From Verrucomicrobiales bacterium (GTDB lineage: Bacteria > Verrucomicrobiota > Verrucomicrobiia > Verrucomicrobiales > DEV007): DNA of 64,000 nucleotides. The notes under the pieces are model-generated. The model was not told the origin of the DNA and did no database searches. It worked only from the letters and a program-made list of their open reading frames with translations. Positions 25,876-34,721 of the stretch are shown piece by piece; within the stretch, counting starts at the first letter, position 1, and each line of letters opens with the position of its first letter. Both the position numbers and the translations under genes were made by a program. The DNA is taken from contig JARGOZ010000014.1 in NCBI GenBank assembly GCA_029213025.1, forward strand, positions 1-64,000, given 5' to 3'.

Positions 25876-27426
25876 ATGAAATTTCAACCACTTTTCATCG
25901 CTGTTTTCGCCCTGGGGGTTCTTTGTAACCCAGCTTTTTCAGAGGATTTTACGCCTCTTTTCAACGGGGAGAATCTCGATGGATGGGAAGGGGAACCCTC
26001 CCTGTGGCGAGTGGAGGATGGAGCGATTGTCGGAGAGACTTCGGACGAAAAGCCTATCGAATACAACCAGTTCCTTATCTGGAAAAACGGGGAAGTCGAT
26101 GATTTCGAATTAAAGGCAAAATATAAGATCGATTCCGGTAATTCCGGGATTCAGGTGCGCAGTTTTATGAGGGGCAATCCTCACCAGCTTGCAGGTTATC
26201 AGGCTGATATCGATTCGACCGGGAAATTTACCGGGATTTGCTACGGCGAAGGCTTCCGCGGAATTCTCTCCAAAAGAGGCGAGACAGCCGAGATGAATGA
26301 GGAGGGTAAATCGCAGAAAACCGGCGACCTCGGTGACCCTGCGGAGCTTGGCGCGAAGGTAAAAGCCGGCGAGTGGAACGATTATCACATCATCGCCAAA
26401 GGCCACAAGATCACAATCAAAATCAACGGCGAAACGATGACGGAGCTGACCGATAACGATACCGATACCCGTCGCCGGGTTGGTTTGCTTGGCTTTCAGC
26501 TTCACAAAGGCCCCGCGATGAAAGTCCATTTCAAAGACATCATGCTCAAGCGCCTGCCGATCACCGATGTGAAGAAAGTGGTTTTTGTCGCCGGAAAACC
26601 GAGTCACCCGCCGCGCACTCACGAACACAATGCGGGGTGCAAACTCGCGGCTCATATCCTGAACAAACATCACAGCGACAAGCTCGTGGCAACGGTTTAC
26701 ACCAACGGATGGCCGGAAGATTCGACTGCCTTTGATAATTGTCACGCTGTGGTGATGCACGCCGATGGAGGAATTCGCCATCCTGCAGCGAAATATCTCG
26801 ATGTCCTCGCTGATTTGCGGAAGAAAAAAATCGGCGTAGGAGCGATTCACTACGCGGTTGAAATGCTGCCCGGTGAAACCAATGATGAGCTGACCCGCTG
26901 TATTGGCGGTGCTTTTGAGACCAACTATTCCGTAAACCCCCACTGGGTAGCACAGTTTACCACATTTCCTGATCATCCCGTGGCAGCCGGAGTTGAGCCG
27001 TTTGAAATCAACGATGAATGGTATTTCAACATGCGTTTCGCCGAGGGCATGAAGGGTGTCATCCCGATCCTCTCAGCGATTCCGCCCGAAGAAACCATGG
27101 CCCGGAAAGATGGCGCTCATTCGGGGAATCCGGACGTTCGGAAAATGGTCGCCGAAAAGCAACCCCAGCATCTCCTCTGGCTCTACGAAAGGCCGGATGG
27201 CGGACGAGGCTTCGGGTTTACCGGAACTCATTATCATGACAACTGGGCCAATGACAGTTTCCGAACGGCCGTTTACAACGCGATTGCCTGGATCGCCGGA
27301 GTGGAAATCCCGGCGCAGGGAATCGTGACGCCAACTCCGGACAAACCGCTTTTGGACATGAATCTGGATCCCAAAAAGCCCCGTAAACCGAAAGCAAACA
27401 AGTCGGCTGCCAAAAAGGCGGCGTAA
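25876..27426 (+). CDS. secreted DUF1080-ThuA fusion
   Basis: The start MKFQPLFIAVFALGVLCNPAFS (ATG 25876) is a clear signal peptide; the product is 516 residues. Residues ~22-225 are DUF1080 (TPLFNGENLDGWEGE, NSGIQVRSF, VGLLGFQLHKGPAMKVHFKD). Residues ~235-480 are ThuA-like (VVFVAGKPSHPPRTHEHNAG, AVVMHADGGI, GVGAIHYAVE, RPDGGRGFGFTGTHYHDNW). The tail is Lys/Pro-rich. DUF1080 proteins act on 3-keto-disaccharides and ThuA belongs to 3-ketosugar metabolism, so both halves fit 3-keto-glycoside breakdown outside the cytoplasm. The adjacent Gfo/Idh/MocA gene fits the same pathway. Confidence 0.88.
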   Translation: MKFQPLFIAVFALGVLCNPAFSEDFTPLFNGENLDGWEGEPSLWRVEDGAIVGETSDEKPIEYNQFLIWKNGEVDDFELKAKYKIDSGNSGIQVRSFMRGNPHQLAGYQADIDSTGKFTGICYGEGFRGILSKRGETAEMNEEGKSQKTGDLGDPAELGAKVKAGEWNDYHIIAKGHKITIKINGETMTELTDNDTDTRRRVGLLGFQLHKGPAMKVHFKDIMLKRLPITDVKKVVFVAGKPSHPPRTHEHNAGCKLAAHILNKHHSDKLVATVYTNGWPEDSTAFDNCHAVVMHADGGIRHPAAKYLDVLADLRKKKIGVGAIHYAVEMLPGETNDELTRCIGGAFETNYSVNPHWVAQFTTFPDHPVAAGVEPFEINDEWYFNMRFAEGMKGVIPILSAIPPEETMARKDGAHSGNPDVRKMVAEKQPQHLLWLYERPDGGRGFGFTGTHYHDNWANDSFRTAVYNAIAWIAGVEIPAQGIVTPTPDKPLLDMNLDPKKPRKPKANKSAAKKAA

Positions 27427-27476
27427 ATGATTGTCCTGTTCACCCTGAACCCATAAAAAAAGATCTGCCAGCACTG

Positions 27477-27537
27477 ACTGTACCCTGTTGAATGGGAAAC
27501 TGTACCCTGTTAAGTCCGGCACTGTACCCTGTTGAAT
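27477..27537 (+). repeat. 22-bp-period repeat, locus 1 (three units)
   Basis: Three copies of ACTGTACCCTGTTgAAt (17 bp) start at 27477, 27499 and 27521, separated by variable 5-bp spacers (GGGAA, CCGGC). The array ends 20 bp before the start codon of the Gfo/Idh/MocA gene. The same unit recurs at 53574-53634 (inverted) and 63657-63695. Confidence 0.95.
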
Positions 27538-27556
27538 CAAGAATTTTATATATATC

Positions 27557-28990
27557 ATGAGCGAAAATAACAAAGACAAGAAGACGGAAACTTCCGGCAC
27601 ATCGCGCCGCAAGTTTGTCGCCGGAGCAGCTGCTACCACTGCGGCAGCTTCCGCATTGCCCATTCAAAGCTACGCCCAGGTGGCAGGGAGTGACAAAATC
27701 AAAGTAGGCCTCATCGGTGTGGGTGGTCGGGGATCCGGTGCGATCGTCCAGGATCTCAGCGCGAATGACCGCGCCCAGTTTGTCGCCGTGGCTGATGCCT
27801 TCCAGGACAAGATCGACGGAACCGGGCCGCGCGCCAAAGGTCTGCCGATGATCACTAAGCAGCTCGAAAAGCTCGGCAAAAGTGGCCAGATCGACCTTCC
27901 GGAAAGCCGTCAGTTTGCCGGATTCGATGCCTATAAGGCAGTGATCGATGAAGTGGACCTCGTATGTATCGCGACGCCTCCGGGCTTTCGCCCCTATCAT
28001 TTCGAGTATGCCGTTCAGCAGGGCAAAAATGTATTTATGGAAAAGCCGGTTTGTGTAGATGCCGCCGGATATAACAAAGTGATCAACGCAGCGAAACTCG
28101 CTGATGAGAAAAACCTGAAAGTGGTGGTTGGTCTCCAGCGTCACTACGAAAACCGCTACCTCGAGGCATTCAAAAAAGTGCACGAAGAGGGGATGATCGG
28201 TGAAATCGTCAGCGCCCAGTGCTGGTGGAACGGCAACCGCCCCTGGATCGTTGCCCGTGAGCCGGGTTGGACGGAAATGGAATACCAAATGCGGAACTGG
28301 TATCACTTCAACTGGCTCTGTGGTGACCACATCGCCGAGCAGCACGTTCACAACCTGGATATTATCAACTGGTTCGTGAGTGGTGATTCCGAAAAAGGTG
28401 GGCATCCCGTTGTCGCGCAGGGAATGGGTGGTCGCGCCGGAACTGAGCCGAAAACAGTAGGTGAGATTTTTGATCATCACTACGTGGAATTCCGTTACGG
28501 TCCTGAGCACAATAATACCGTGTTGAACAGTCAGTGTCGCCACATCCGGAATACCTGGAGACAGGTCGCCGAGGAAATTCACGGAACGGAAGGTATTCTT
28601 TATATGGGTGCCGGCAAGATTACCGATCTCAAGGGTGAAACCAAGTGGCAGTATCGTGCTCCCCGTAACGGTGACCCCACTCCCTACCAGGTCGAGCACG
28701 ATCGTCTCCACAAGGCAATTGCCGAGGACACTCCTCTCAACAATGCCCACTACGGAGCGAAGAGTTCTTTCACTTCCGTCCTCGGTCGGATGGCTACATA
28801 CAGTGGTCAGAACATCACTTGGCAGGAAGCGGTTGATTCCAACTTTTCCATTATGCCGAAGGAGTTCGACTTCAATGCGGAAGCGCCGGTTAAGCCTGAT
28901 GAAAACGGCGAGTACTACGTGGCGATCCCCGGTGAGTATAAATTGCCATGGAGAGAAGACACTCCGGCTAAGAAGAAAAAGAAAGCGTAA
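27557..28990 (+). CDS. Tat-exported Gfo/Idh/MocA-family oxidoreductase
   Basis: The 477-residue product begins with a twin-arginine signal (SRRKFVAGAAATTAAASA). The NAD(P)-binding Rossmann fold has KVGLIGVGGRGSGAIVQDL, and the family hallmark MEKPV lies at about residue 160 (EKP Lys is catalytic). The substrate domain follows (DHIAEQHVHNLDIINWF). The C-terminus is Lys-rich. Such secreted members in PVC bacteria oxidise or reduce sugars and sugar acids with a co-exported cofactor. Together with the DUF1080-ThuA gene 130 bp upstream it suggests 3-keto-sugar chemistry. A hairpin terminator follows. Confidence 0.88.
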   Translation: MSENNKDKKTETSGTSRRKFVAGAAATTAAASALPIQSYAQVAGSDKIKVGLIGVGGRGSGAIVQDLSANDRAQFVAVADAFQDKIDGTGPRAKGLPMITKQLEKLGKSGQIDLPESRQFAGFDAYKAVIDEVDLVCIATPPGFRPYHFEYAVQQGKNVFMEKPVCVDAAGYNKVINAAKLADEKNLKVVVGLQRHYENRYLEAFKKVHEEGMIGEIVSAQCWWNGNRPWIVAREPGWTEMEYQMRNWYHFNWLCGDHIAEQHVHNLDIINWFVSGDSEKGGHPVVAQGMGGRAGTEPKTVGEIFDHHYVEFRYGPEHNNTVLNSQCRHIRNTWRQVAEEIHGTEGILYMGAGKITDLKGETKWQYRAPRNGDPTPYQVEHDRLHKAIAEDTPLNNAHYGAKSSFTSVLGRMATYSGQNITWQEAVDSNFSIMPKEFDFNAEAPVKPDENGEYYVAIPGEYKLPWREDTPAKKKKKA

Positions 28991-29023
28991 ACTACGTTTT
29001 TTATCTATTCAGTTGTTTCGGAA

Positions 29024-29050
29024 AGGGCGCTCGAAAGAGTGCCCTTTTTT
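29024..29050 (+). terminator. rho-independent terminator after the Gfo/Idh/MocA gene
   Basis: AGGGCGCTC, loop GAAA, GAGTGCCC, then TTTTTT: an 8-bp stem with a T-run about 35 bp after the stop codon. Confidence 0.85.
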
Positions 29051-29120
29051 CGTCCCCGCGGAATGCAGCTGCGACCGTGAGGCCCTGCGTGACAAATCAG
29101 CGAAGCCTGTCAGATCCGGC

Positions 29121-29200
29121 AAATCCATGTTCGATCCGTGTTTCATCCATGCTCAATGTTTCAGTGACTGTGGAATCTAGCATGGATGGAACATGGATTT
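29121..29200. repeat. long imperfect inverted repeat in the 470-bp intergenic region
   Basis: The left arm AAATCCATGTTC...CATCCATGCT (with an 11-bp insert) pairs with AGCATGGATG-GAACATGGATTT on the right. It would form a cruciform or hairpin of about 20 bp. The remainder of 29051-29461 shows no gene or motif I can support. Confidence 0.6.
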
Positions 29201-29461
29201 CACAGGATTTACATGGATGCATTGATTTATCATACAGACTCGTGAGGAAGTAGAGTTTCATCGTTTTTGAGCACAGGCCCGAAACAAATGTGCCGGGGTA
29301 GGTCAGCCCGCGAAAATGTAGATGCGAACGTGAGGGAGTATCGTTCCATCGATTGTGAGCCCAACCCCGAAACCACTGTCTCGGGCTCGATCATCTACTC
29401 GGCACAGCCTCGCAGCTACCTGTATGTGAAGCTTAAATACCTCTCTCCTTCGCTACACCCT

Positions 29462-31696
29462 CTATTTCCGCCTTCCAGGTTTCTTCCGTGAGCTGCTTTG
29501 TCTCCGTGGACCAGACGGCTTTTTCCTGTTTCCAGGTTGGGAAGTTCTTTTCCGGGAAGATTTTTTGCGTGGAGTGGTAGACTTTTTGGTGGACCGTGGC
29601 GACGACGCCAACCGGAAGTCGACTTCCTTCTTGAATGTATCGACTTTGTCGACTTCCACCTCCAGGGAGTCGCCCAGTTTGATCACCCTTTTGCTTTTCC
29701 TCCCAATTACCTGCACCCGGGTGGAATCAAACTCGAAAAAGTCATTCTGGATACTGGACAGGGGGACCATTCCTCTCATACCCAAATCGACTACATCAAC
29801 GAATAAACCAAAGTTCCTGATGTCCGTTACCAGCGCCTTATACTTCTGCGGTTTCTCAGAATCCAGCTGATCGAGAAGGTAGGCGTACATCTTCACATCT
29901 TTGCTGTCTCTTTCCGCATCACTTGAGTTTCTTTCTGTAGTCGAGATATGCTCGGCAACCCGCGACAGGAAAGGAACGGCCAATTTCTTTTTCTCAAACA
30001 AACTGCGATGAACAATCAAATCTGCATATCGCCGGATCGGCGAAGTGAAGTGAGTATACTTATCTTTAGCCAGCCCGTAGTGTCCCAGCGGTTCGACGGC
30101 ATACCTCGCCCGCATAAGCGATTTTAAAAAGCCGATTTTTAGAGCCGCACCGATGGCCAGCTTGCTGAGCCGCTTGAGCAACTTCTGCACCTCCTCCGTC
30201 TTTTCGAGATTTCCGCAAGGCAGATTATGACTCAGAACTTCCTCCCGGTAGTCATAGAGACGCTTCGGATCCGGTTTTTCATGAACCCGGTGGATCGTCG
30301 GGCGGCGCAGACTGATCAGGCGGGCGGCCACCGCTTCGTTCGCGAGAAGCATAAACTCCTCGATCAATTGGTGAGACTCGTCGTAGTCCACTTTTTCAAT
30401 GCGCGATACTTTGCCTTTGTCATCCAGACGAATCTTTGTTTCCGGGAATTCAAGATCAAGCGAACCGTTGTCGAAACGGCGCTGGCGGATTTTCATAGCC
30501 AGGCGGCAGGCCTGCTGCAGCATGCGCTCGGTTTCATCTCCGGGAAGCTTTGCTTTGATCACTTCATGAGCTTCCTCATAGCTGTAGCGACGTTTGGAGT
30601 GAATGACGGCGGAATAAAACCGGGCTTGTAATACTTTGCCTTCTTCAGAGATTAAAAACTCTACACATTTTGACAGGCGGTCGACGTTGGGTTTTAGCGA
30701 ACAAAGTTCGTTGGATAACGCTTCCGGTAACATCGGGATAACACGGTCTACCAGATAGGTGGAGTTGCCCCGTTTCCGGGCTTCTTTATCGAGAGCGGAT
30801 TCAGGTTTTACATAGTGGGATACATCAGCAATGTGAACCCACAGTTTCCAGCGTTTCCTGGTATGAGCTTCGAGATAGAACGCATCATCAAAATCTTTCG
30901 CGTCGGCCGGATCGATCGTGATAACATCGTGGCTTCTGCAGTCTTTCCGGTCGGCGCGCTCCTGAGCGGACACAAAGGGCCCGAATTTTTCCACCTCTTT
31001 CAGAACGGCGGGAGGGAATTTTAGAGGCAGTTCATACTGGCGGAGAACAGCCAGCATATCAACGCCCTCTGCAGTCGGGGGGCCGAGCACTTCGGTTATG
31101 ATCCCTTCGGGATTGTTATGGCGGGATTCCCACAACTTCATCTCGACCACCACTTTGTCTCCCTCCCTTGCCGGGCGACCGACATCTTTGGCCGGGGGAA
31201 CAGTGATGTCCTGTTGAATTCTCGGATCATCGGGAATGACATAAAGAAACTCCCGGCCGCGCTTCAAAGTTCCGACAATTTGATTTCTCCTCCGCTCGAG
31301 GACCCGGACTACAGATCCGGTTGCGGGTTTATCGGTTTTTGTTCGCTTTCCTTTCGGGCGGACGTCGAGCCGAACGAGAACGCGGTCGTCGTGCATCGCT
31401 GTGCCGGTTCCCCGTGCCGGAATTGAAATTTCCTGCAGACCGGCTTCGTCGGGCAGGAGGAAACCGCGGCCCTGCCGGGTGATTTGGATCCGACCGGGGA
31501 TCAGGTCGGCTTCCTTCGGCAGGATGTATCGATTGCCTTTGATTCTGGCGACTCGTCCGGCCCTCTCCAACTCCTGAAGCGATTTTTGTAACGTTTGTTG
31601 TTCGCCGGGGGGCAGTTTCAGTCCTTTGAGAAGTTCAGGAACGTTTGAGGGCAGATACGATTTCCGCCCCAGTAATTTAAGGATTTTTTCTTCCAT
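29462..31696 (-). CDS. rnr: ribonuclease R
   Basis: The 744-residue product has the RNase II/R layout. A winged-helix N-terminus (about 1-60) is followed by cold-shock domains (about 65-240). The RNB catalytic domain has the Asp cluster in DVITIDPADAKDFDDAFYLE (about 257-276) and IRRYADLIVHR. An S1 domain follows (YKALVTDIRNFGLFVDVVDL), then a long Lys/Arg/Ser-rich tail of about 50 residues. RNase R degrades structured RNA 3' to 5', and the basic tail is typical of this enzyme. It is a single gene transcribed against its neighbours. Confidence 0.95.
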   Translation of the reverse strand: MEEKILKLLGRKSYLPSNVPELLKGLKLPPGEQQTLQKSLQELERAGRVARIKGNRYILPKEADLIPGRIQITRQGRGFLLPDEAGLQEISIPARGTGTAMHDDRVLVRLDVRPKGKRTKTDKPATGSVVRVLERRRNQIVGTLKRGREFLYVIPDDPRIQQDITVPPAKDVGRPAREGDKVVVEMKLWESRHNNPEGIITEVLGPPTAEGVDMLAVLRQYELPLKFPPAVLKEVEKFGPFVSAQERADRKDCRSHDVITIDPADAKDFDDAFYLEAHTRKRWKLWVHIADVSHYVKPESALDKEARKRGNSTYLVDRVIPMLPEALSNELCSLKPNVDRLSKCVEFLISEEGKVLQARFYSAVIHSKRRYSYEEAHEVIKAKLPGDETERMLQQACRLAMKIRQRRFDNGSLDLEFPETKIRLDDKGKVSRIEKVDYDESHQLIEEFMLLANEAVAARLISLRRPTIHRVHEKPDPKRLYDYREEVLSHNLPCGNLEKTEEVQKLLKRLSKLAIGAALKIGFLKSLMRARYAVEPLGHYGLAKDKYTHFTSPIRRYADLIVHRSLFEKKKLAVPFLSRVAEHISTTERNSSDAERDSKDVKMYAYLLDQLDSEKPQKYKALVTDIRNFGLFVDVVDLGMRGMVPLSSIQNDFFEFDSTRVQVIGRKSKRVIKLGDSLEVEVDKVDTFKKEVDFRLASSPRSTKKSTTPRKKSSRKRTSQPGNRKKPSGPRRQSSSRKKPGRRK

Positions 31697-31939
31697 GATA
31701 AGGAAATTCCCTGAATTGGGATTTCTTGACCGGATTCAAGATCACTGTGTGGAACCCGGATTTGTGATTTTTCTAATAAATCAACCTATCTATCGCCGTT
31801 TCCCCGGGAAAAGCAATCACGATTGTGCATCGCTGCGAGTTTTTTCCGGAAAACCGTATACAAATTTTACTGTGGCATGGGAACTGCTGATTTTTGCTTC
31901 GACCGGTGGTGACAAAATCGCCGTCAAAAAAACATAAAA

Positions 31940-31983
31940 ATGAAATGGGAGGAAGTAATATGAAAAGGGAGGAAGTGAAATGA
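31940..31983 (+). promoter_or_regulatory. tandemly duplicated ribosome binding site with two mini-ORFs
   Basis: Two 20-bp units (TGAAATGGGAGGAAGTAATA and TGAAAAGGGAGGAAGTGAAA, three mismatches) lie end to end before the DUF6941-like gene. Each carries GGGAGGAAGT. They create two 7-codon frames (MKWEEVI and MKREEVK), each ending in a TGA that overlaps the next ATG. This would couple translation into the gene. Confidence 0.6.
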
Positions 31984-32375
31984 CAGCGGAAATATTTAGC
32001 TTTTGTGAGTTCGCGAGTCAGAGGGGCGGATCCCTTTCGATTCAGGGTGCTTTTGATAGACTTGATCCGGAGGCTGTGCCGGTTTTTTACACGGCATTGC
32101 GGATTCGACTGCCGGCACAACGCCCGCTGGCAGACATGCAGATGGTTACTATAGATCCGAATGGTAATCTGGTGTGTCCACCAGTTGCGTTGAAAGTCAC
32201 GGGACCTGTCACCAATTTTGTGATTAAAAACCGGAATGTGAAGATGAAACTACCGGGCGTCTATCACACGGTATTGAGGGATGAAGGCAAAATGATCGCT
32301 TCAATCCCACTGTTTGTGGGTAACACAGCTTCTTTGCCTAAGAGAAATGTAAGTGCCTCGAGTTGCTTAAACTAA
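31980..32375 (+). CDS. DUF6941-like protein, copy 1
   Basis: The 131-residue product begins MTAEIFSFCEFASQRGGSLS and continues IQGAFDRL. It then has ALRIRLPAQRPL, TIDPNGNLVCPPVALKV, NFVIKNRNVKMKLPGVYHTV and ends with IASIPLFVG, a predicted beta-sandwich matching DUF6941. A paralogue with the same landmarks lies at 52176-52595. The pair brackets the LEPR-type locus. The function of the family is unknown. It has no signal peptide, so it probably acts in the cytoplasm. It is strongly translated in prospect, given the duplicated Shine-Dalgarno. Confidence 0.75.
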   Translation: MTAEIFSFCEFASQRGGSLSIQGAFDRLDPEAVPVFYTALRIRLPAQRPLADMQMVTIDPNGNLVCPPVALKVTGPVTNFVIKNRNVKMKLPGVYHTVLRDEGKMIASIPLFVGNTASLPKRNVSASSCLN

Positions 32376-32406
32376 TAGATAAAAGAAAAACTAAACTCTT
32401 TCACCT

Positions 32407-32793
32407 ATGAAAAAGCTCCATCATTCTGTATTTGTTGCCGAATCACCGAAAAGTAGAATTCTCTATTCGGACTCACCACTTCCTGCAGCAGAGCAATTTC
32501 CCCCTGACCTCACTCCCGCCGCCGCCAGTGAATACTCGATGGCGACGGATGAAAGTACGGTCGGGGACGAAGCACGAAAAACGGGCGAAGTGGAAAAGCA
32601 AACGCCGGTTATTTTGACGAGTAATAAGAATCTCTCTTCTTCTGAGATTGCCAGGCTTACCCGCTTGGCTGAGAAATGGAAAACTCCCACCGCATTCCCG
32701 GTAACGGGCGCGACACCATCGACCGGCGTGATTAACGGTTTTGTGGAAGTCGCCAATGAGTTCCTGTACTCCGGATCGACGTTTGATCGGTAA
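32407..32793 (+). CDS. small LEPR-XLL-type protein
   Basis: The 128-residue product opens KKLHHSVFVAESPKSRILYS, then DSPLPAAEQ. The SPKSRILYS segment lines up with the LEPR-XLL signature (usually LEPRILLSA; ALEARILYSAAP in the giant protein here). The middle has NLSSSEIARLTRLAEKW, resembling NLSTDEIAELTGNV in the protein at 35659, so the two small proteins share two blocks. It ends EFLYSGSTFDR. LEPR-XLL is an N-terminal motif of large exported PVC proteins. Having it on a 128-residue protein is unusual. The function is unknown. Confidence 0.6.
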   Translation: MKKLHHSVFVAESPKSRILYSDSPLPAAEQFPPDLTPAAASEYSMATDESTVGDEARKTGEVEKQTPVILTSNKNLSSSEIARLTRLAEKWKTPTAFPVTGATPSTGVINGFVEVANEFLYSGSTFDR

Positions 32794-32812
32794 ACTTTCT
32801 CGATTTGAGTTG

Positions 32813-32829
32813 TAACCCGTAGCGGGTTA
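32813..32829. other. short perfect hairpin
   Basis: TAACCCG, loop TAG, CGGGTTA, 20 bp after the small LEPR gene. There is no T-run, so it is a weak terminator or RNA processing site at best. Confidence 0.35.
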
Positions 32830-32914
32830 GCGGTTTGCGTTTGCGCATTCCGGTTTTCGTGTCAGGTTGCCTGATCGCCCGGTTGTGGCGTGTAAGTCTA
32901 ACCCGACTAACACT

Positions 32915-33706
32915 GTGATTGAAAACTCTTTACGTGATGATGATGTTCGCTCGATGATTCGCCTTTTGGGGGACGTTGCCGGAACCGAAAATCAGATCGA
33001 AGCGAAGAGGGCCATGTTGCTCGAAGGCTTGCGTTCGCTTATTGATGCGGACCGCTGGGTCTGGACTTTGATGGGGTATGTCTCGGAAAATACGAAAGTC
33101 CCTCACACTTTGTTTCTTCACGGCGGATTCGCCGAGGGGGAGTTGACGAAATATCTGGAGATCCAGGAGCATAGCGATCTCAAATGGATGACGGAAAAGT
33201 TTTTTACCGAGCTTCAGGAGACTGAAAAAAATGTGACCCGGCTCGGACAGCAACTTGTGACGGAAGAGCAACTTGCCGGGGCTGACATCTATCCTCACCT
33301 GGTTCAGGCGAATCTTGGGCCCATTGCTTTGTTCGGGAGATCAACCCGCAATGGTCAGGTCAGTGTGATCAGTTTTTTTCGGACTGTTGATCGGCCGCTC
33401 TTTTCGAGCCGGGATGCGAGGATCATCCATATCATTTTAAGTGAGGTGCAGTGGATGCACGAAAACAGTTGGCCAAACCATCCGAGGGAGGAAATTTCCA
33501 GGTTGTCGCCGCGTCTGCGGACAGTGCTCTGTCTAATGATTCAGGGTGCTTCGCGAAAAACAATCGCCAGGGAATTAAGTCTCTCGTTACATACGGTTCA
33601 TGGCTACATAAAACATATTTATCAGGCCCTGGGTGTTCATTCGCAATCCGAGTTGATCTGTCGCTTTATTGAAGGGGATGGTGGCGACCGGGTCGTGGCG
33701 CGATGA
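32915..33706 (+). CDS. LuxR-type transcriptional regulator
   Basis: The C-terminal ~60 residues are a LuxR/GerE helix-turn-helix: LSPRLRTVLCLMIQGASRKT followed by IARELSLSLHTVHGYIKHIY and ALGVHSQSELICRF. The ~190-residue N-terminus is a sensor-like region of unknown type, possibly GAF-like, with no receiver or autoinducer-binding landmarks. The start is uncertain: GTG 32915, ATG 32954 or TTG 32867, none with a good ribosome binding site. Its position between a small LEPR gene and two AraC regulators suggests it controls this locus. Confidence 0.75.
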   Translation: MIENSLRDDDVRSMIRLLGDVAGTENQIEAKRAMLLEGLRSLIDADRWVWTLMGYVSENTKVPHTLFLHGGFAEGELTKYLEIQEHSDLKWMTEKFFTELQETEKNVTRLGQQLVTEEQLAGADIYPHLVQANLGPIALFGRSTRNGQVSVISFFRTVDRPLFSSRDARIIHIILSEVQWMHENSWPNHPREEISRLSPRLRTVLCLMIQGASRKTIARELSLSLHTVHGYIKHIYQALGVHSQSELICRFIEGDGGDRVVAR

Positions 33707-33743
33707 AGGCAACCACGTTCGTGGATGGACAGAATTTCAAGTT

Positions 33744-33762
33744 ACCCCCTCATTTGGGGGGT
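33744..33762. other. GC-rich hairpin between regulator genes
   Basis: ACCCCC, loop TCATTTG, GGGGGT, about 40 bp after the LuxR-type gene. No T-run follows. The 203-bp gap holds no gene I can support. Confidence 0.35.
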
Positions 33763-33909
33763 TGAGTTGGCGTTTTATCCAGGTAGCTTACAGCCAATAC
33801 GATATGAGTCTTTTGAAGAACCGCTCTGGAAGCCGCGCAGGTGGCGCATTGGTAAAAATGTTAGTGCGTTTTTCTATGGGCTCTGATCGATATCAACACG
33901 AGTTGCTGA

Positions 33910-34620
33910 ATGATGGTGAAATATAACGATTCTGATACTCCGGGGGTTCTTGTGATCGAAAGGGGCGGGGAAATTTCCAGTCGGTTGGAGGGTTCCTATG
34001 AAGTGTCCTCATCAGGGCCGGACGGGGCGAAAAAAGAGAATCTGAAAAAAATCGATCCGGATGTGGTTCTCATAGAGGTGGAGGAAAGGGAGGATACAGG
34101 GTTTGCAATTTGTCATCAAGTGAAAGCCGGCTGCAGCGATATTCCGGTTATCCTTGTTACCCCGGGACCTTCCGAGTCCCTGCAAATTGAAGGACTCCGG
34201 ATTGGCGCGGACGACGTGATCCACTGTGCGGCGTCTGAAGAGTTGCTGAAGTTGAAAATAGACCGGGTTCTGCTGACGGGAAACCGGAAGGCCAACCATT
34301 CGGAGTTTTTGGAAAAGGTCGATAAATGCATTCTGAAGAATATTTCGGATCCCGGTTTCCATGTTAAGGATCTGGCCGAGTGCCTCAAAATCGACCGCAA
34401 AACTCTTTACCGAAACCTGATGAAGGAGGCGAACATGAACGCGCAATCCTACGTAAAGAAGTTCCGCCTCAACTTTGCTGCGCGACTGATTGAACAGGGA
34501 GAGGATTACACGATTTCTGAAATCTCAGATCTGTGCGGATTCTCCGATGTTAGTTTTTTCTCAAGAAGCTTTACTGATGAATTTGGGGAGCTGCCTTCAA
34601 AAAGTCACCGCGCAAGTTAG
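33910..34620 (+). CDS. AraC-type regulator with degenerate receiver domain, copy 1
   Basis: The 236-residue product has a receiver-like N-terminus (VLVIERGG, PDVVLIEVEERED, IPVILVTPG, GADDVIHCAASEELLKLKI). The phospho-acceptor Asp of a receiver would fall at VVLIE and is Glu here. The C-terminus (about 135-236) is an AraC-type double helix-turn-helix: FHVKDLAECLKIDRKTLYRN, ISEISDLCGFSDVSFFSRSF. The layout resembles the output half of hybrid two-component proteins. Glu can mimic a phosphorylated Asp, so it may be locked active. It is 44% or so similar by eye to the next gene, a tandem paralogue. Confidence 0.8.
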   Translation: MMVKYNDSDTPGVLVIERGGEISSRLEGSYEVSSSGPDGAKKENLKKIDPDVVLIEVEEREDTGFAICHQVKAGCSDIPVILVTPGPSESLQIEGLRIGADDVIHCAASEELLKLKIDRVLLTGNRKANHSEFLEKVDKCILKNISDPGFHVKDLAECLKIDRKTLYRNLMKEANMNAQSYVKKFRLNFAARLIEQGEDYTISEISDLCGFSDVSFFSRSFTDEFGELPSKSHRAS

Positions 34621-34721
34621 AACCGCCATTCTTTTTCAGGGGAGCTGTGCCCCGTATGTACAAATTTACTCCCCATCGTTACTAATGAATTATAGATGGT
34701 TATGTATGTTTTTTGTCGGAC

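Noticed and set aside
27477-27537. CRISPR array reading of the 22-bp repeats
   Set aside because: Spacers are only 5 bp, units number two to three per site, and no cas gene is present.
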